In this document: in pieces, positions 35,628-46,750 of the stretch
Position numbering within the stretch: the first letter of the stretch is position 1
How the letters are laid out: every line of letters starts with the position of its first letter
Assembly: GCA_003550305.1 (NCBI GenBank)
Contig: QKYT01000170.1
Coordinates: 8,238-55,207 of the forward strand
DNA length: 46,970 nt
DNA from: Glomus cerebriforme
Taxonomy: Eukaryota; Glomeromycota; Glomeromycetes; Glomerales; Glomeraceae
Direction: 5' to 3'
The notes under the pieces: model-generated
What the model was told of the DNA's origin: nothing
The model's input: only the letters and a program-made list of their open reading frames with translations
The model's database searches: none
Translations under genes and position numbers: made by a program

Positions 35628-38132
35628 TTAACACCATGTAAAAAATGGTGTTCCTCCTTTAACATATTCCAATCTTTCATTAATAACTTGTTTGGTTCTT
35701 TTTTCTAAAGATAACTTATCCTTATTTTTACTAACATTGAATTTTTCAAATTTTTCTTTAAGTTTTTTCCATTTTGGTTTACTAAATGTAGTAGGAAATG
35801 AAGTTGTTGCAGGTGCACTAGTTGATAAGGAAATTCTTTCAGAATTATCTTCTGTTAAACTATGTCTTGGGGCTGATGGAGCAAAAATATAACTATCAGA
35901 TCTTATAAAAGTATCACCACCTTCATCATTTTCTGTAGAAATTCCTACACCAGCATTTATGTCCACTCCATTGATATTTCTATTGTTCGGTTTATGTTGA
36001 TCAAGTTCTAGTGGAATTTCTATATCTTCTACCTCGTCCCATACCATTACATTCTGTCTTGCGCAAAGATCAAGTGGACCTTGGTTTGGTTCTTTAAGTG
36101 TCTCAACTATATTCCATCCTTGACCTTTTAATACTGCAATTTGTTTTGCAAACATGCCTGGCTCAAAATCATCATCCAATGAAAATAGGTTATGAAGCTC
36201 ATTAACTGTTTCTTTCCACCATTTAGGATCAGAAAGTATAGACAGAAAATGATTTCTTGTATTTGAAGTAAAAGGTTGTTTAATAAGGGATTCCGAAAGA
36301 TAAAGCCATCCATATGGATAAGACCGCCATTTATCTGGATGTTTAAAAGGAAATGCTAAACCATTATCAATGGCTGCAACGTGTATATGTGGATATGGAA
36401 TTTTAGTTCGTTGAGAAGAATTTATACCGGTCTGTGATGATATTGAAGGGGGAGATGAAACAGATGATACAGGCTCAGGTGGATTTTCCGATTTTTCTTG
36501 ATTATCAAGATGAAGAAGCGGTTCTGAAAATGATGATGATGGCTCACTGCCATCTGGTGATAGTGGTGGTGGCGCATCTCCATTTGTTCCTTGCGCAGAA
36601 ATCAAAATAGCTTCATTATCCTTGGAATAAGTTGTTGCATTCTCTTTTGTTAAAATATCTGGAGCTTTCATAACCTTTGATGTAGGTGGGGTATTTTTGA
36701 TACATTGTTCATCCTTAACACAATATTTAATCATCCAATTATCTGGACCTCTGTCTATATCAAAAGTAATATGTAAGTAATAATATATAATATATAATAA
36801 TGTATTATTATTATAATCTTTTAAAAAAAATTTTACCAGTATTTCTCATTAAATAATCCAAAATAACTAATTTTTCAAACTGTTCTCGAAATTGAATCTG
36901 TAATTCTGGTGTCCACACAAAACGTTTTCCCAATTGATAGGATTCTGATGTTTCTCCATCATCTAAATCAGACTGACCACATATAAGTACATTTAATCGT
37001 CGCTTTTTATTTCCAATCACATCGGTTTCAGTTATTATTGTAGAAGCATTATTATTATTTTCGGGCCAAGGATGCTCTCTCAAAAATACGTTAGCATCTT
37101 TAAACCCATCCAAAAAAACTTGAAAACTACCTATTTTATCAGGAAGTGGTTTTAATTTAGCTGCGCGACGATCATAATGAAATGAAGAAGAAGAAAGCCT
37201 AATCACTTCAGTAACTGGAACCATGTTTAATAATAAACGATTGTCCAAAAGAGATGCTGCAGACTCGGAAATGTAACCAAGATTTGGGATTAAACTAATT
37301 TCAGAAAATTATCGATATTATTTATATATTGGCTAAATGAAAAAAAAGTCAATGAACATAAACAATATCAAACTCACCAGCTTCTTCCAAAAAAGCAAGG
37401 GAATAAATTTCTATGAATCCATTTTGTCCATTTTGGATTCAACTGTCCATATGGTTCTTCATTTTTTGGTTTAAAAACACCTACAACTTTTCCTTCTTTA
37501 TTTCGACAGAAATAAGATCCTGAAGAACCTTGACTGATTCTCGTAGGTTGGATATTTGCAGCAATAGCGGCTTTAACAGATTCCACAATTTCAATGAACT
37601 TTTGATTTGTTAAAGGTTCTTCATGATTTGGAGTCAATAAAGATATATTTGGCTATTTAATATAATTAAATAATTTATTAGTTGGATATGAATTACAAAT
37701 AATAATGAATTGTTATTTGTTTAATAATACCTTCCAATCCTGTAAAGTGGGAATTGGCTCAAAAACTGATTTATTAATTTCCAATTCTGCCTTATCCAAT
37801 ACTTTTTCCTTTCCCTTTAACCTAAACTTTTTTGAAATTTGTGACCATGCACTACTATGAGGAGTACTACTCTGATATGAAATATTGTCATTACTACCAG
37901 CATTGCTGTGTTCACTTTCATGAGGATCGGCTTCCATACTGTTTCTTTGAATTTGAAATTTTAATTGAGGTACTTCAGAAAAACGTCTTTGATTATAACG
38001 TGGTTTATTAAATGTATATTTGTCGTTATACTCGTGTTCAGAAAAAAATATATATTCCTCGTCTTCGATGTTGTCAGATTCTTGCTGAAGTTTTATATAA
38101 CCTGACTGTGAAGAATTATTTGACCTAATCAT
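35628..38132 (-). CDS. Type II phosphatidylinositol 4-kinase (4 exons, 753 aa)
   Basis: Makes PI4P on Golgi, endosome and vacuole membranes; yeast homologue Lsb6. Exons: 37731-38132, 37378-37652, 36837-37294, 35628-36754; in frame. Residues 1-134 are a disordered Ser/Asn/Glu-rich leader. The catalytic part begins at RISQGSSGSYFCRN (glycine-rich loop, about 172-185), GVFKPKNEEPYG (ATP lysine near 195), LNPKWTKWIHRNLFP, FGRSCLIPNLGYISE, DYLMRNTDRGPDNWMIKY (catalytic loop, Asp379 and Asp383) and AAIDNGLAFPFKHP (metal-binding Asp508). Human type II enzymes carry a palmitoylated CCPCC motif; here the matching place reads LFPCF, with one cysteine. About 115 Ser/Pro/Glu-rich residues separate the catalytic loop from DNG, far more than in animals. 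The C-terminus is basic and polar. Confidence 0.94.
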
Positions 38133-39881
38133 TTCGTAGTGACATATAATATTAGTAAAAAATACAATATGAAAAAAATATAAAAAAATTAATTAATCAA
38201 AAAAAACCTTAGCTATTAGCTGTTGAGAAGTTGGATGTTGATCGACGCGATAATCTTTAGATCGGCAAAGAACATGAATAACAACTAACGAGATACCATG
38301 TGGCTGGATTTTAGATGACGTATTTATGATCTTACTAATTGGATATTTGGAAAAATATTACATAATGTTTTGCGATTAGATTTTTCTTCGAAATAAAAAT
38401 TAAAGACCGGCAAAATTTACGTAGCCAATATTCGAAAATTTTAGTACAATAAGGAATTATGGACAATATACGCTTTAACATTGTCAATAAATTTAGTATT
38501 ACAAAAAATTTACGCCACTTCTTTAGAGATTTGATCCATTTGTAACTTGAAAGGGTAACTGCTAAATAATTAAATTTAGTTTTTTTTGGTCATACGATAT
38601 ACAATAAAATATCACAAGTTAACGACTCTAAACCGTTAAAAAAATTCCGATTTTCGGAGACAAATACGTCATAATTCGGAATTCTATTATATACTGCGGC
38701 CGAACATTGTTCGTTAAGAATGAATAAAGTTTTTTTTGGTAGAAAACAGAACAAAGAATTTCCATCTAGACAAAAACGAAACTCGGGACTTGCGTGGAAA
38801 CTTGCATTTAAGAATAAGGGCGTTTTTTTTATCATGTGCAGGATGCAAAGTAATCTTCAACACAATTCTTTTACATTTTCGAATTAACTTTTTGTATGTG
38901 GCTTAGCAGAAAAGAATTTTTTTTTAAACAAGTAATAAATCTTGTAGTTTACAATAATCTTTTTTGATCAGTCGCAGAATAACACTGCGGAATGTTCCGA
39001 TTTCACTTATTTTGTTTGAAATAAATACAAAATAATACGTCACACATTTGTATAACAACAAAAAATTCCTGTATAATGTGACGCGAAAAAAAAAGGTTTG
39101 TTTCACAGCCTAAATACCATTTGATTATGACCAATCAAGTATTCGTGTCCATTTGCTATATCAACGTAGTTGCCACGACTCATCGGCCTTTTTTCAACCT
39201 TTTTTTTTGCGTTCTCCCTGCATTTTTTACCTTCCTCACGACTGATTGTCTCTATCCCTTTATCCCTCATCCCATAAATTCTCCGCTTTTTTTTTCTTCA
39301 AGCGACTAAAATTTTTTTCTTCTGCGAAAACTAAAGGATTTTTTTTTAAAATAATATAAAACTATATAAAAATAATCGCTTGGACGAAATAAAATTACAG
39401 TATCAAGTAAAATCCGCTTATTGTCTCGCTTTTTGTCAACAAGTCATTTCCTTTATATATATATATATATATTTTATTCATATATCTGATTATATTTGAT
39501 ATATCCCTCTTGTTATATATATAGACTCAAGTAATCATTATTTATATACATTTTATATAGATATCTTTTTTTCTTCCATTTTCCTTTTACACTTTTTTTT
39601 AAGTGTATTTAAATAATAATTTTCTTATTTTATTCTATCTTGTATCATCTATCTTGATTATTAATATTGGGCTAAAGAAAGTTCTGGTAAACGAATAAAA
39701 AAACCTGTATAATAAAGAAATAAAAATTATCCATCATCTTAGTTTACCTCTTTTTTTAAAAAAAAAAATTTTTATATTTTTAGTTACTTAATATTATAGA
39801 CTATTATTTTTTTTTTACGAAAATTTAACTAATATAACTCAAAAAGAACTTGTTGACAGTCCGCATCTGACAATATAAACC
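38133..39881. other. Long divergent intergenic region
   Basis: About 1.75 kb between the PI4K and the Ser/Pro-rich protein start codons. It is less AT-extreme than the repeat regions, with pyrimidine-rich tracts from 39180 to 39300 and a TA dinucleotide run near 39458-39471. An 81-codon minus ORF at 38590-38835 shows no recognisable domain. The length and the CT-rich character next to the plus gene suggest a long promoter and 5' leader; that is inference. Confidence 0.45.
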
Positions 39882-40258
39882 ATGACATTGTTATATACTC
39901 AACCTATTCGCTCTTTCGACCGCACTTGCACGGAAAACTATAATAATATCCCACCGCGGTCTTCTTCGGCTTCACCTGAAAAGTCTTCAAATATGGAAAC
40001 TATCCCTCGTTCTTGTTCATCTACTCCACCATCTCCATCTTATAACGACAGAGTTTGTGATCTACCTAGCATAGTAGCGCCTTGTCCAAAGAAAGCATTG
40101 TATGCCTATGCCGGGAATTTATTAAATAATAATTTTTCACCGGTATTGCCTACATTACAAAATCCGTGGGGTTTGTCTTCTGTGCAGGAGGACATGGAGG
40201 ATGATCCTATGTTTGAATCTACTGTAGACTTTTTAGAAGCAATGTTAGTATTGAAATT

Positions 40259-40289
<31 letters not shown>

Positions 40290-40979
40290 TTTTTTTTTCG
40301 TTTGAACTCTTGTTTAACCGTTTTTGATTTCGGGTTTTTCTATTTATTTATTCATTTTAGGTCCGATGAAGCTCTTGCATGTGCAGAACTTATGGAAATC
40401 ATGGGTAATTCTAGTCGTGGTTCTAGTCGCCCAGTTTCACAATCTGCTTCTCCAGATCGTGCTCGAGGTCATTCATTGTCTCCATCATTTTCATTAGAAC
40501 ATGAACATGAAGGCGAAGAAGAAACTGCCACCGAAAGTGTAAATATTAATAGTTATACGTCTTACACTGGAGCGATTGAAATTGAACAAACACGACAGAA
40601 ACCAGCGCCACGTCCTGTACGTCTTGCTATAGATAATTCGCATTTGATATTTGGCTCATCTCCAATTACTCGTGCGCATAATCCTTTACCTATGGATTCT
40701 TGCTTTTCTCCAAGCAAGCGTCATCATCATCAAACTCAACCTTATCCATCGCGACCAACTCTTCATCAAGCTACTAATATTCAACGTAAATTATGTGATG
40801 CTGTGGCTGATACGAATGTTAATGGAGGTTCCTTTGACGATTCTACTCAACCTCCTCCTTTATCCAAGGCTTCTAAGGCAGCAATTTTGTTGCGTATCTC
40901 TGAAGGTGGTCGACGTAGATCATTGTCCGTTGGAAGTGCTGGATTCAAAACTGGTAGCAAAATTATTGGACGCGTTTAA
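39882..40979 (+). CDS. Unrecognised Ser/Pro-rich protein (2 exons, 326 aa)
   Basis: I do not recognise a family. Exons 39882-40243 and 40361-40979 join EAM to SDEALACAEL in phase 2 across a GT-AG intron. The product is rich in Ser, Pro, Arg and His, with several possible phosphorylation sites (RSSSASPEKSS, CSSTPPSPS, SASPDRARGHSLSPS). A short helical acidic block sits at 107-140 (EDMEDDPMFES, DFLEAMSDEALACAELMEI). A basic C-terminus (SEGGRRRSLSVGSAGFKTGS) contains an RRRSLS site suited to a basophilic kinase. No membrane segment occurs in the spliced form. The intron is 117 bases, a multiple of three, with no stop, so the unspliced message would encode 39 extra, very hydrophobic residues. A regulatory, disordered protein is likely but unproven. 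Confidence 0.75.
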
Positions 40980-41294
40980 CTAATTTTATTTCTATTATAT
41001 TACTCACTCTCACACAATTTTAGTCATATTTTTATATTTTGTATATAGTTGTTAAACCTTTCTTCCTTTTTTTGCACATATTTTTTTTTCTTGCTATTGA
41101 GCATTTGTTTTTATATATTTTTTTTTTGCGTAGAGTTTTGAAAAAATTATTTTGTACACAAAATGCAATTTTCTTTTGCCTTTAGGCTTTTTCTTTACGT
41201 ACATATTATAGCGATTTTTTATGTTATACACAAATTTTTTTTTATAATTTTAGCATTTATATATAATTATTTTCTTTTATAATTTATTCTTAAT

Positions 41295-41408
41295 CAGTCA
41301 TATTTAATCAGATCCCTCACTGGAGCTAATATAGTGTGACAATGATGTTTCATACATAAGCAATGTAACAAATGTATGATGATTAGGTCAATTCCATTAA
41401 TATGACTG
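41295..41408. mobile_element. Small MITE-like inverted-repeat element (114 bp)
   Basis: Begins CAGTCATATTTAAT and ends ATTAATATGACTG, a 13-14-base terminal inverted repeat with one mismatch or gap. The centre folds as well: ATGATGTTTCATACATA is answered by TGTATGATGAT. CAGT termini are typical of Tc1/mariner/pogo relatives. The flanking bases AAT are repeated on both sides, but a TA duplication is not seen. Confidence 0.45.
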
Positions 41409-42908
41409 AATCATTTTTTTCATTTTCTTTATATATTTTCTTTTACCTTATTTTGTTTATATAATTTTTTAAAAAAGTCATTTTTTTTAGAGGGTGAGTT
41501 TTTTTACAAAAGAAATTTAATGTTTTTTGTTTATACTTTATATATAATATATTTTTTTAATAAAAAAAAAAAGATTTATATTAATACTAATTAAAAACTG
41601 AACATCTTTTAATTTACTATTTTTTAATAAAAAAAATTTATTCCTCATACGGGTAAATTACTCACCATATATAAATATGCATATCTGCTGATCCTTAAAA
41701 TTGGGCTAAATTAATGAAATTAAAAAAAATCATATATCACAGATTCACAGTTTGTTACATAATCATCTAATATGAAACCTAAGGAATTTGTGGGATTTTA
41801 AATAATTTCATAACTTTTTAGGTAAGAAAACTATTAAGAATTTTTAAGCATATTTTATTATAAAATATGAAGTTTCTATTATGATAAGATTACAGTTGAA
41901 TGGAAGCAAAAAAAAGATATTGATACTAAAGAAAATATTTATCAGGATAGATTTATGTTCTTTTATTTCTTTTGTATTAAAAAAAATGAAAATTTTAAAA
42001 ATATTTTAACTTCTTTTTATAATAAAAGTTTTATCCCTTTAGTATACTTTTCTGTAAAATAGATTTTTTTGAATTATGACTAATATAACAAAATGATATA
42101 ATTTGATGTAATTCATAGTAAAAATTATGACTGACGTAATTGATTTTACCCATGATAAAATATTTTGATAATAGCTTTTTAATTTTACCAAAAAGTATAT
42201 CCTTTAGATTATACTTTTCCATGAATTAAATCTTAGATTGCTAAAATATTTCGTCAGCCATGTTAAATTCAAATTGACGTAACTATAATTATTATTGCAT
42301 TATGACAGATATATTACATTTTAACAAACGTATTGTATTTTGACAGATATATTACATTATGACAAACATTAAATTTTTACAAATTATAACGATGTTTTCA
42401 TTTTAAATTATTATTTTTTATTTATATAAAACTTAAGTAATTAAAAATTTATACAATACAGAATCTAACAATTTAAAATATTATTGAAATATAAATATAA
42501 CTAATTTTAGATATATTTTTTGCTTTTTCCTTTAAAGTATTTCATCCTATAAATTAAGAAAATACATGTTATCATAAATTATAAGTGAGGTAAGAGGTTA
42601 TTTATCAATGTGTAGAACCACATTAAGCATGAGTATTAATCCACAAAGAATAAACACTACTTTCAGGAAACAGTTTCACTCACTACCTTAAAAGTAATCC
42701 TGAACTTCAATACACGCATCTTTTATAATTTTCTTGTTTTAATTGTTTTGTTTTCTTATGGAACTTATTAAATATCATTTTCATATATATGTTGTAATAA
42801 CTTGTTTTCTTCATCAGAGAAAGACATTTTATTTTATCATTTTTTTTTCAGCAAAATATATATATAAGCATATTATTTTCACGATTAAATACCATAGAGC
42901 ACTGACTA

Positions 42909-43034
42909 CAGTACCTCCTTAATATAGTACCTCCCATGAATAATACCAGGTACTATTCAATCACAAAAGGCAAAATTTTTGAATAGTACCCCGGTACTAA
43001 TTAAGAAATGTTTTTAAATAATACCCTGGTACTG
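42909..43034. mobile_element. MITE-like element with CAGTACC ends (126 bp)
   Basis: Starts CAGTACCTCCTTAATATAGT, similar to the CAGT...CTC...TATA ends of pogo/Tigger-like elements, and ends GGTACTG. Inside, ACCAGGTACTATTCAA is answered by TTGAATAGTACCCCGGTACT, so most of the element folds back. A TA precedes the left end but not the right. No ORF. The exact boundaries are uncertain. Confidence 0.45.
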
Positions 43035-43489
43035 AATTAAAAAAGAATTTGATTGATATCTAATTATTTTTATTGATAATGTAATTTTATACAAAAAACT
43101 TATTATAATGCTTAATCTTAAAGACCAAAGTTTCATGAAAATATAAACTTTATAATTATTTATTCATGTATACCAGTCGGTGTGTATGTCACAATTATGC
43201 AGAGCAAATAATTTTATTAGTGTGAAAAAAAATGATCGACATAGTGCATTTACTATAGATTTACTATGTAAACATATAAAAATCGTTAAAATACCGTGAC
43301 TTCATTTGATATTTACGCTAATAAAATATTTTGTACTACAAAATCTGAGTACATTTCACGGTAGATGAGATGTTAAGCCACTATTTTTAAGTATTTTCAA
43401 CTTTATACATTTCGTCCAAGAAAAGAATCCCAGGTACTTAAAATCTCTAATTTAATATATACCTATAACGACCTTTTTACAATTTCAAT

Positions 43490-45410
43490 ATGAAAACTGA
43501 CCCANAGTTTATAGACCTTACAGACAATGATAACGCCTTGTTTGAAGAGTTTTTAAAAGAAGATAATGAAGAAGAATTAGAATACGATGAAGAATTTTTA
43601 GTACAATTAATAAACCAAGAAGATCCAAGATTGTTAAATGCTGAGGTTNACAATTCAATTTTAATACAACAGTTATTTGATATTCAAGAACAAAGGTCCA
43701 ATATATTTCATGCTAAAAGTTTTATTCAAGCAGGTAAAACTATCCAAAATGAAGAGATAGATAAATGAAGAGATAGATGAATGCAGTTCTGAAAATGATA
43801 ATGAGATAGATGATGAAAATATTGATTATGAGCAGGAGAAACAAGAATTAGAAAATGAATCAGAAACGNACGAGAATGAAATACATATCATAGATGAAAC
43901 ATTATCAACCTCATTGTTGCCATGTGTAATTATTGATAGAAAATTGCAAACTTGTGGTGCGAATAGTAAAAAGAATATTTCTCAATTAGTAGGAACTTGG
44001 CAAATTGATACAGATAGCGCAACTAANTTTTTAGATGGGAAAATTAATTTAGGTGTATGTATGTCACATTTCAATTATGATCAAAAAAATCATAGTAAAN
44101 ATGCTAAGCAATTAAGAAAAANAGAAGATAGTATAGTTCATAAAAGGAGGTGTTTATTTTGTGGAAAGAATTATTTTTTTTTAGTCATGGAATGAATTGC
44201 CACCAACATTCTTGGAATATCTTTAACAGAAACATACAAGTAGCTTGCAATGGACAATTCAGTTGTAATGCACTCGAGGCATGTCCAAATATATCTAATT
44301 TAGTTAAAGAGGAGTTTCCAAATCCCTGGTATATATGCTGCAGCTGTTTTGAGATTAATGGAGGATATCTTCACCAAAAAAGTGGTTTGGAAAAGCCTAA
44401 ATTCAGTTGTATAAATTCAGGATTGCATAATGAANATTATAATAAGATGCTCATAGCGTTAGCAAATTGGCTTTTTCATATTGTAAAAAAAGAGTGTNAG
44501 GAAAAGAAAAAAATTATTCTTACATATATGTTAAACACTGCATTATATTTTCTTCAAGATATATTTCTACCAAAAAGTGCTAAAAAAAGTTCCAACAATT
44601 TTGAATTTAATAGTGAAGTTGATGAAGTTCGTCGATTATCATTATCTTCAATTAATTCTTTTACCACAGCAAGCACAGAATCAAATCAAAATAATACTCA
44701 ATTACCTACTCTTTTTGCATTCCAAATTCTTCTAAAAATGAATAAAATCTCAAATATACATTTCTCCGAATTGAATATCTTTGACGCACAATGGCCTGAT
44801 GTAGGAAAAAAATTAGCGGAACGTATTTGGAAGTCACGAAAAGAACTGAATGAAAAAAAAACTGAAATTCAAAATCCAGCATCTCTTGAAAATTACCATT
44901 CAGCTTTTCCATCATATTTAACCAGTTTTTTTTGGAAGTCTATGCAAAGAAATTTTTAAAAAAAAATTAAAAATATCAAATAATAAATTAAAATCCTGAA
45001 ACAAATCACCAAAACAACTTAATGAACAACAATTGATAAAAACAGTTACTTTTTTTACTTCAGTATTAATAGAAATTGCATTTCCAAGTTTACATGTTTG
45101 GTTTACTCAAGTACTTGCAAGCCTTAGTCGAAAACCAAAACTTATTCAACAGTTTCGACACCTTCTTTCTACTTTGCAAATAAGTGGACATACAGATAAT
45201 CAAGAAAGAAAACTAGAAAAAACTCGAATNAAATCCATAGACCCATGTCAATGTCTTAATAAAGGTGAAAATACTTGGAATTTAGCTGTAATCGATAATA
45301 TAGATTTTAAGGAAGCAACTTTTAGATATGGGAACATCTTTGATACAACAATGGTACTAACTCACGAATTTTATTTTTTTTTTATTCTAGAACTTCAATG
45401 TATATTTTAA
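43490..45410 (+). pseudogene. Frameshifted copy of a Cys-rich, probably multicopy gene
   Basis: Frames must be switched several times to follow one protein. The acidic N-terminus (43490-43768) ends at a stop created by an exact-period 16-base duplication (43749-43764 and 43765-43780, differing at one base); skipping one copy keeps the frame open for 120 more codons. A second shift lies in a T9 run near 44169-44177, a third in a T5A9 run near 44956, followed by a TGA at 44998-45000. Recognisable parts: a Cys/His cluster (RRCLFCGKNY, NCHQHSW, FSCNALEACPN, WYICCSCFEI) that looks zinc-binding, a Ser-rich segment, TVTFFTSVLIEIAFPSLHVW, and NIDFKEATFRYGNIFDTT before the end. I recall GNI-DTT-type proteins as an expanded family in Rhizophagus but cannot name it. 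The nine Ns here suggest other copies were merged in assembly. Confidence 0.55.
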
Positions 45411-46087
45411 GCATTTTTCGCTTAAGTAAAGTTATTAATTTCTTTTTCTTTTTATCCTTATATTTCTATATATTTTAACTTTATTAAAATTATTATACAA
45501 TTTTTTAATTTTAAAATATTATTCTTAAATTATTATTAATATTTTTTTTTGATGTTTTATATTTAAATTTTGGGATTTAATCATCTTAATAAAAAAGTTT
45601 ATTTAATGTATTCAAAAAATTCAATAAATTACATTTTTTTAAGTATAATTTAGAATGCACAAACATTGTGAAGCTAAAAATATATTATAAAATAAATAAT
45701 TTGAAAGTTAATACCATTATGAAAAATATGAATAACTCTACAAGTATTAATTCATAATTCGCCAGTTAAAAGCTATCGATCATTATATAATATTAATTAA
45801 AATTGGGGATAATTAATATATTCAAATGAATATACTTTAACAATCTGACAATCTTCTCTTAAATATTCTTAATTAACTTCAACTACTCTAAAGAATGCCA
45901 AAACAGGGAAAACCTTTGGTCAAATTAATTGCTATGGGTATAATTGTTTTCCATTTGCATTTAATATAGATCTTTTTTAAAAAACTGGTAGCATATTAAA
46001 ATATCAGAAGAGAATGAAATAAAGATTGAGTAATTTTACCCTATCTTCTTAAATATTTAAGTAAAGATTTATTTTTTGTGAATGTAT
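45411..46087. other. AT-rich spacer
   Basis: No gene, RNA or clear repeat recognised between the broken gene and the second cassette array. Confidence 0.5.
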
Positions 46088-46750
46088 CAGGTTTCATGAA
46101 TTGGAGAGTTTAATGATTTCTTTCCTTGCCTTCTTTTTTCAACAAGCAGTTAAGTAATGAATCTTCTTCTTTTTGTAGGTTCCCTTCATTTCAATTTTGG
46201 CGTTAGATTTTGTAGATGATGAGTTTGACAATTTTTTGTTTTCTTTTTTTTAATGAGTTAACTAACATTTCTTTTTGTATGTTCCTTTTCAATTTCGATT
46301 TTGACATTGATTTCTAGGATTGGTAGGTTTGAATTTCTTTGTCTTCTTTTTTTAATGAATCATTAAGTAATCATCGCTTCTTTTTGTAGTTTCCTCTGGC
46401 TTTGATTTTGACATTGGATTTCATGGATTAGTAAGTTTGACAATTTTTTGTCTTTGTCTTCTTTTTTAATGAACTGTTAAGTAATCATCATTTCTTTTTG
46501 TAGTTCCCTTTAGCTTCAATTTCGGCATTAGATTTCATGGAATCGGTGAGTTTTGATGATTTTTTTTTGTCTTTTTTTTCAATAAAATGTTAATTAATGT
46601 TTCTTTTTTTATAGGTTCTCTTCTGGCTTCAATTTCGGCATTGGATTTCATAAAATTGGTAAATTTTGATGATTTTTTTTGTCTTTTTTTTTAGCGAACC
46701 ATTAAGTAATCTTTCTTTTTGTAGTTCCCTTCCAGCTTCGATTTTGCCTA
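46088..46750 (+). repeat. Second micro-exon cassette array, partly decayed (about 6-7 units)
   Basis: On the plus strand, units of about 105-115 bases repeat acceptor TTCTTTTTGTAG, a ~42-base core, then GTRAGTTTTGAYGA and a T-rich stretch. Intact units: core 46390-46430 (41 bp, donor GTAAGT), core 46504-46545 (42 bp, donor GTGAGT), core 46615-46658 (44 bp, donor GTAAAT), and acceptor plus partial core from 46725. Damaged units: core from 46179, whose donor has become ATGAGT; core near 46282, whose acceptor reads GTAT; and a remnant near 46088. The segments between intact cores are 66-73 bp, like the introns elsewhere in the window. Core text such as CTGGCTTCAATTTCGGCATT then GGATTTCATAAA aligns with the first array (CTGGACCTGGACTTCAGC, TTGGATCATAAA). 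Confidence 0.6.

Larger units (their letters stand above)
40980..43489. other. AT-rich gene-free region with small inverted-repeat elements
   Basis: About 2.5 kb. The first part is the likely 3' untranslated region of the Ser/Pro-rich gene. Further on are two MITE-like elements (separate entries), an inverted pair of about 24 bases (TTTAGTATACTTTTCTGTAA near 42040 against its complement near 42190), and a 37-base tandem pair at about 42298-42372 built on TTGACAGATATATTACATT and TATGACAAAC. No credible ORF. Confidence 0.5.

Noticed and set aside
38590..38835. 81-codon minus ORF upstream of the Ser/Pro-rich gene
   Set aside because: No recognisable domain, no splice partner, and it lies in a probable promoter or leader region.
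44706..44915. 69-codon minus ORF
   Set aside because: Antisense shadow of the Cys-rich pseudogene.
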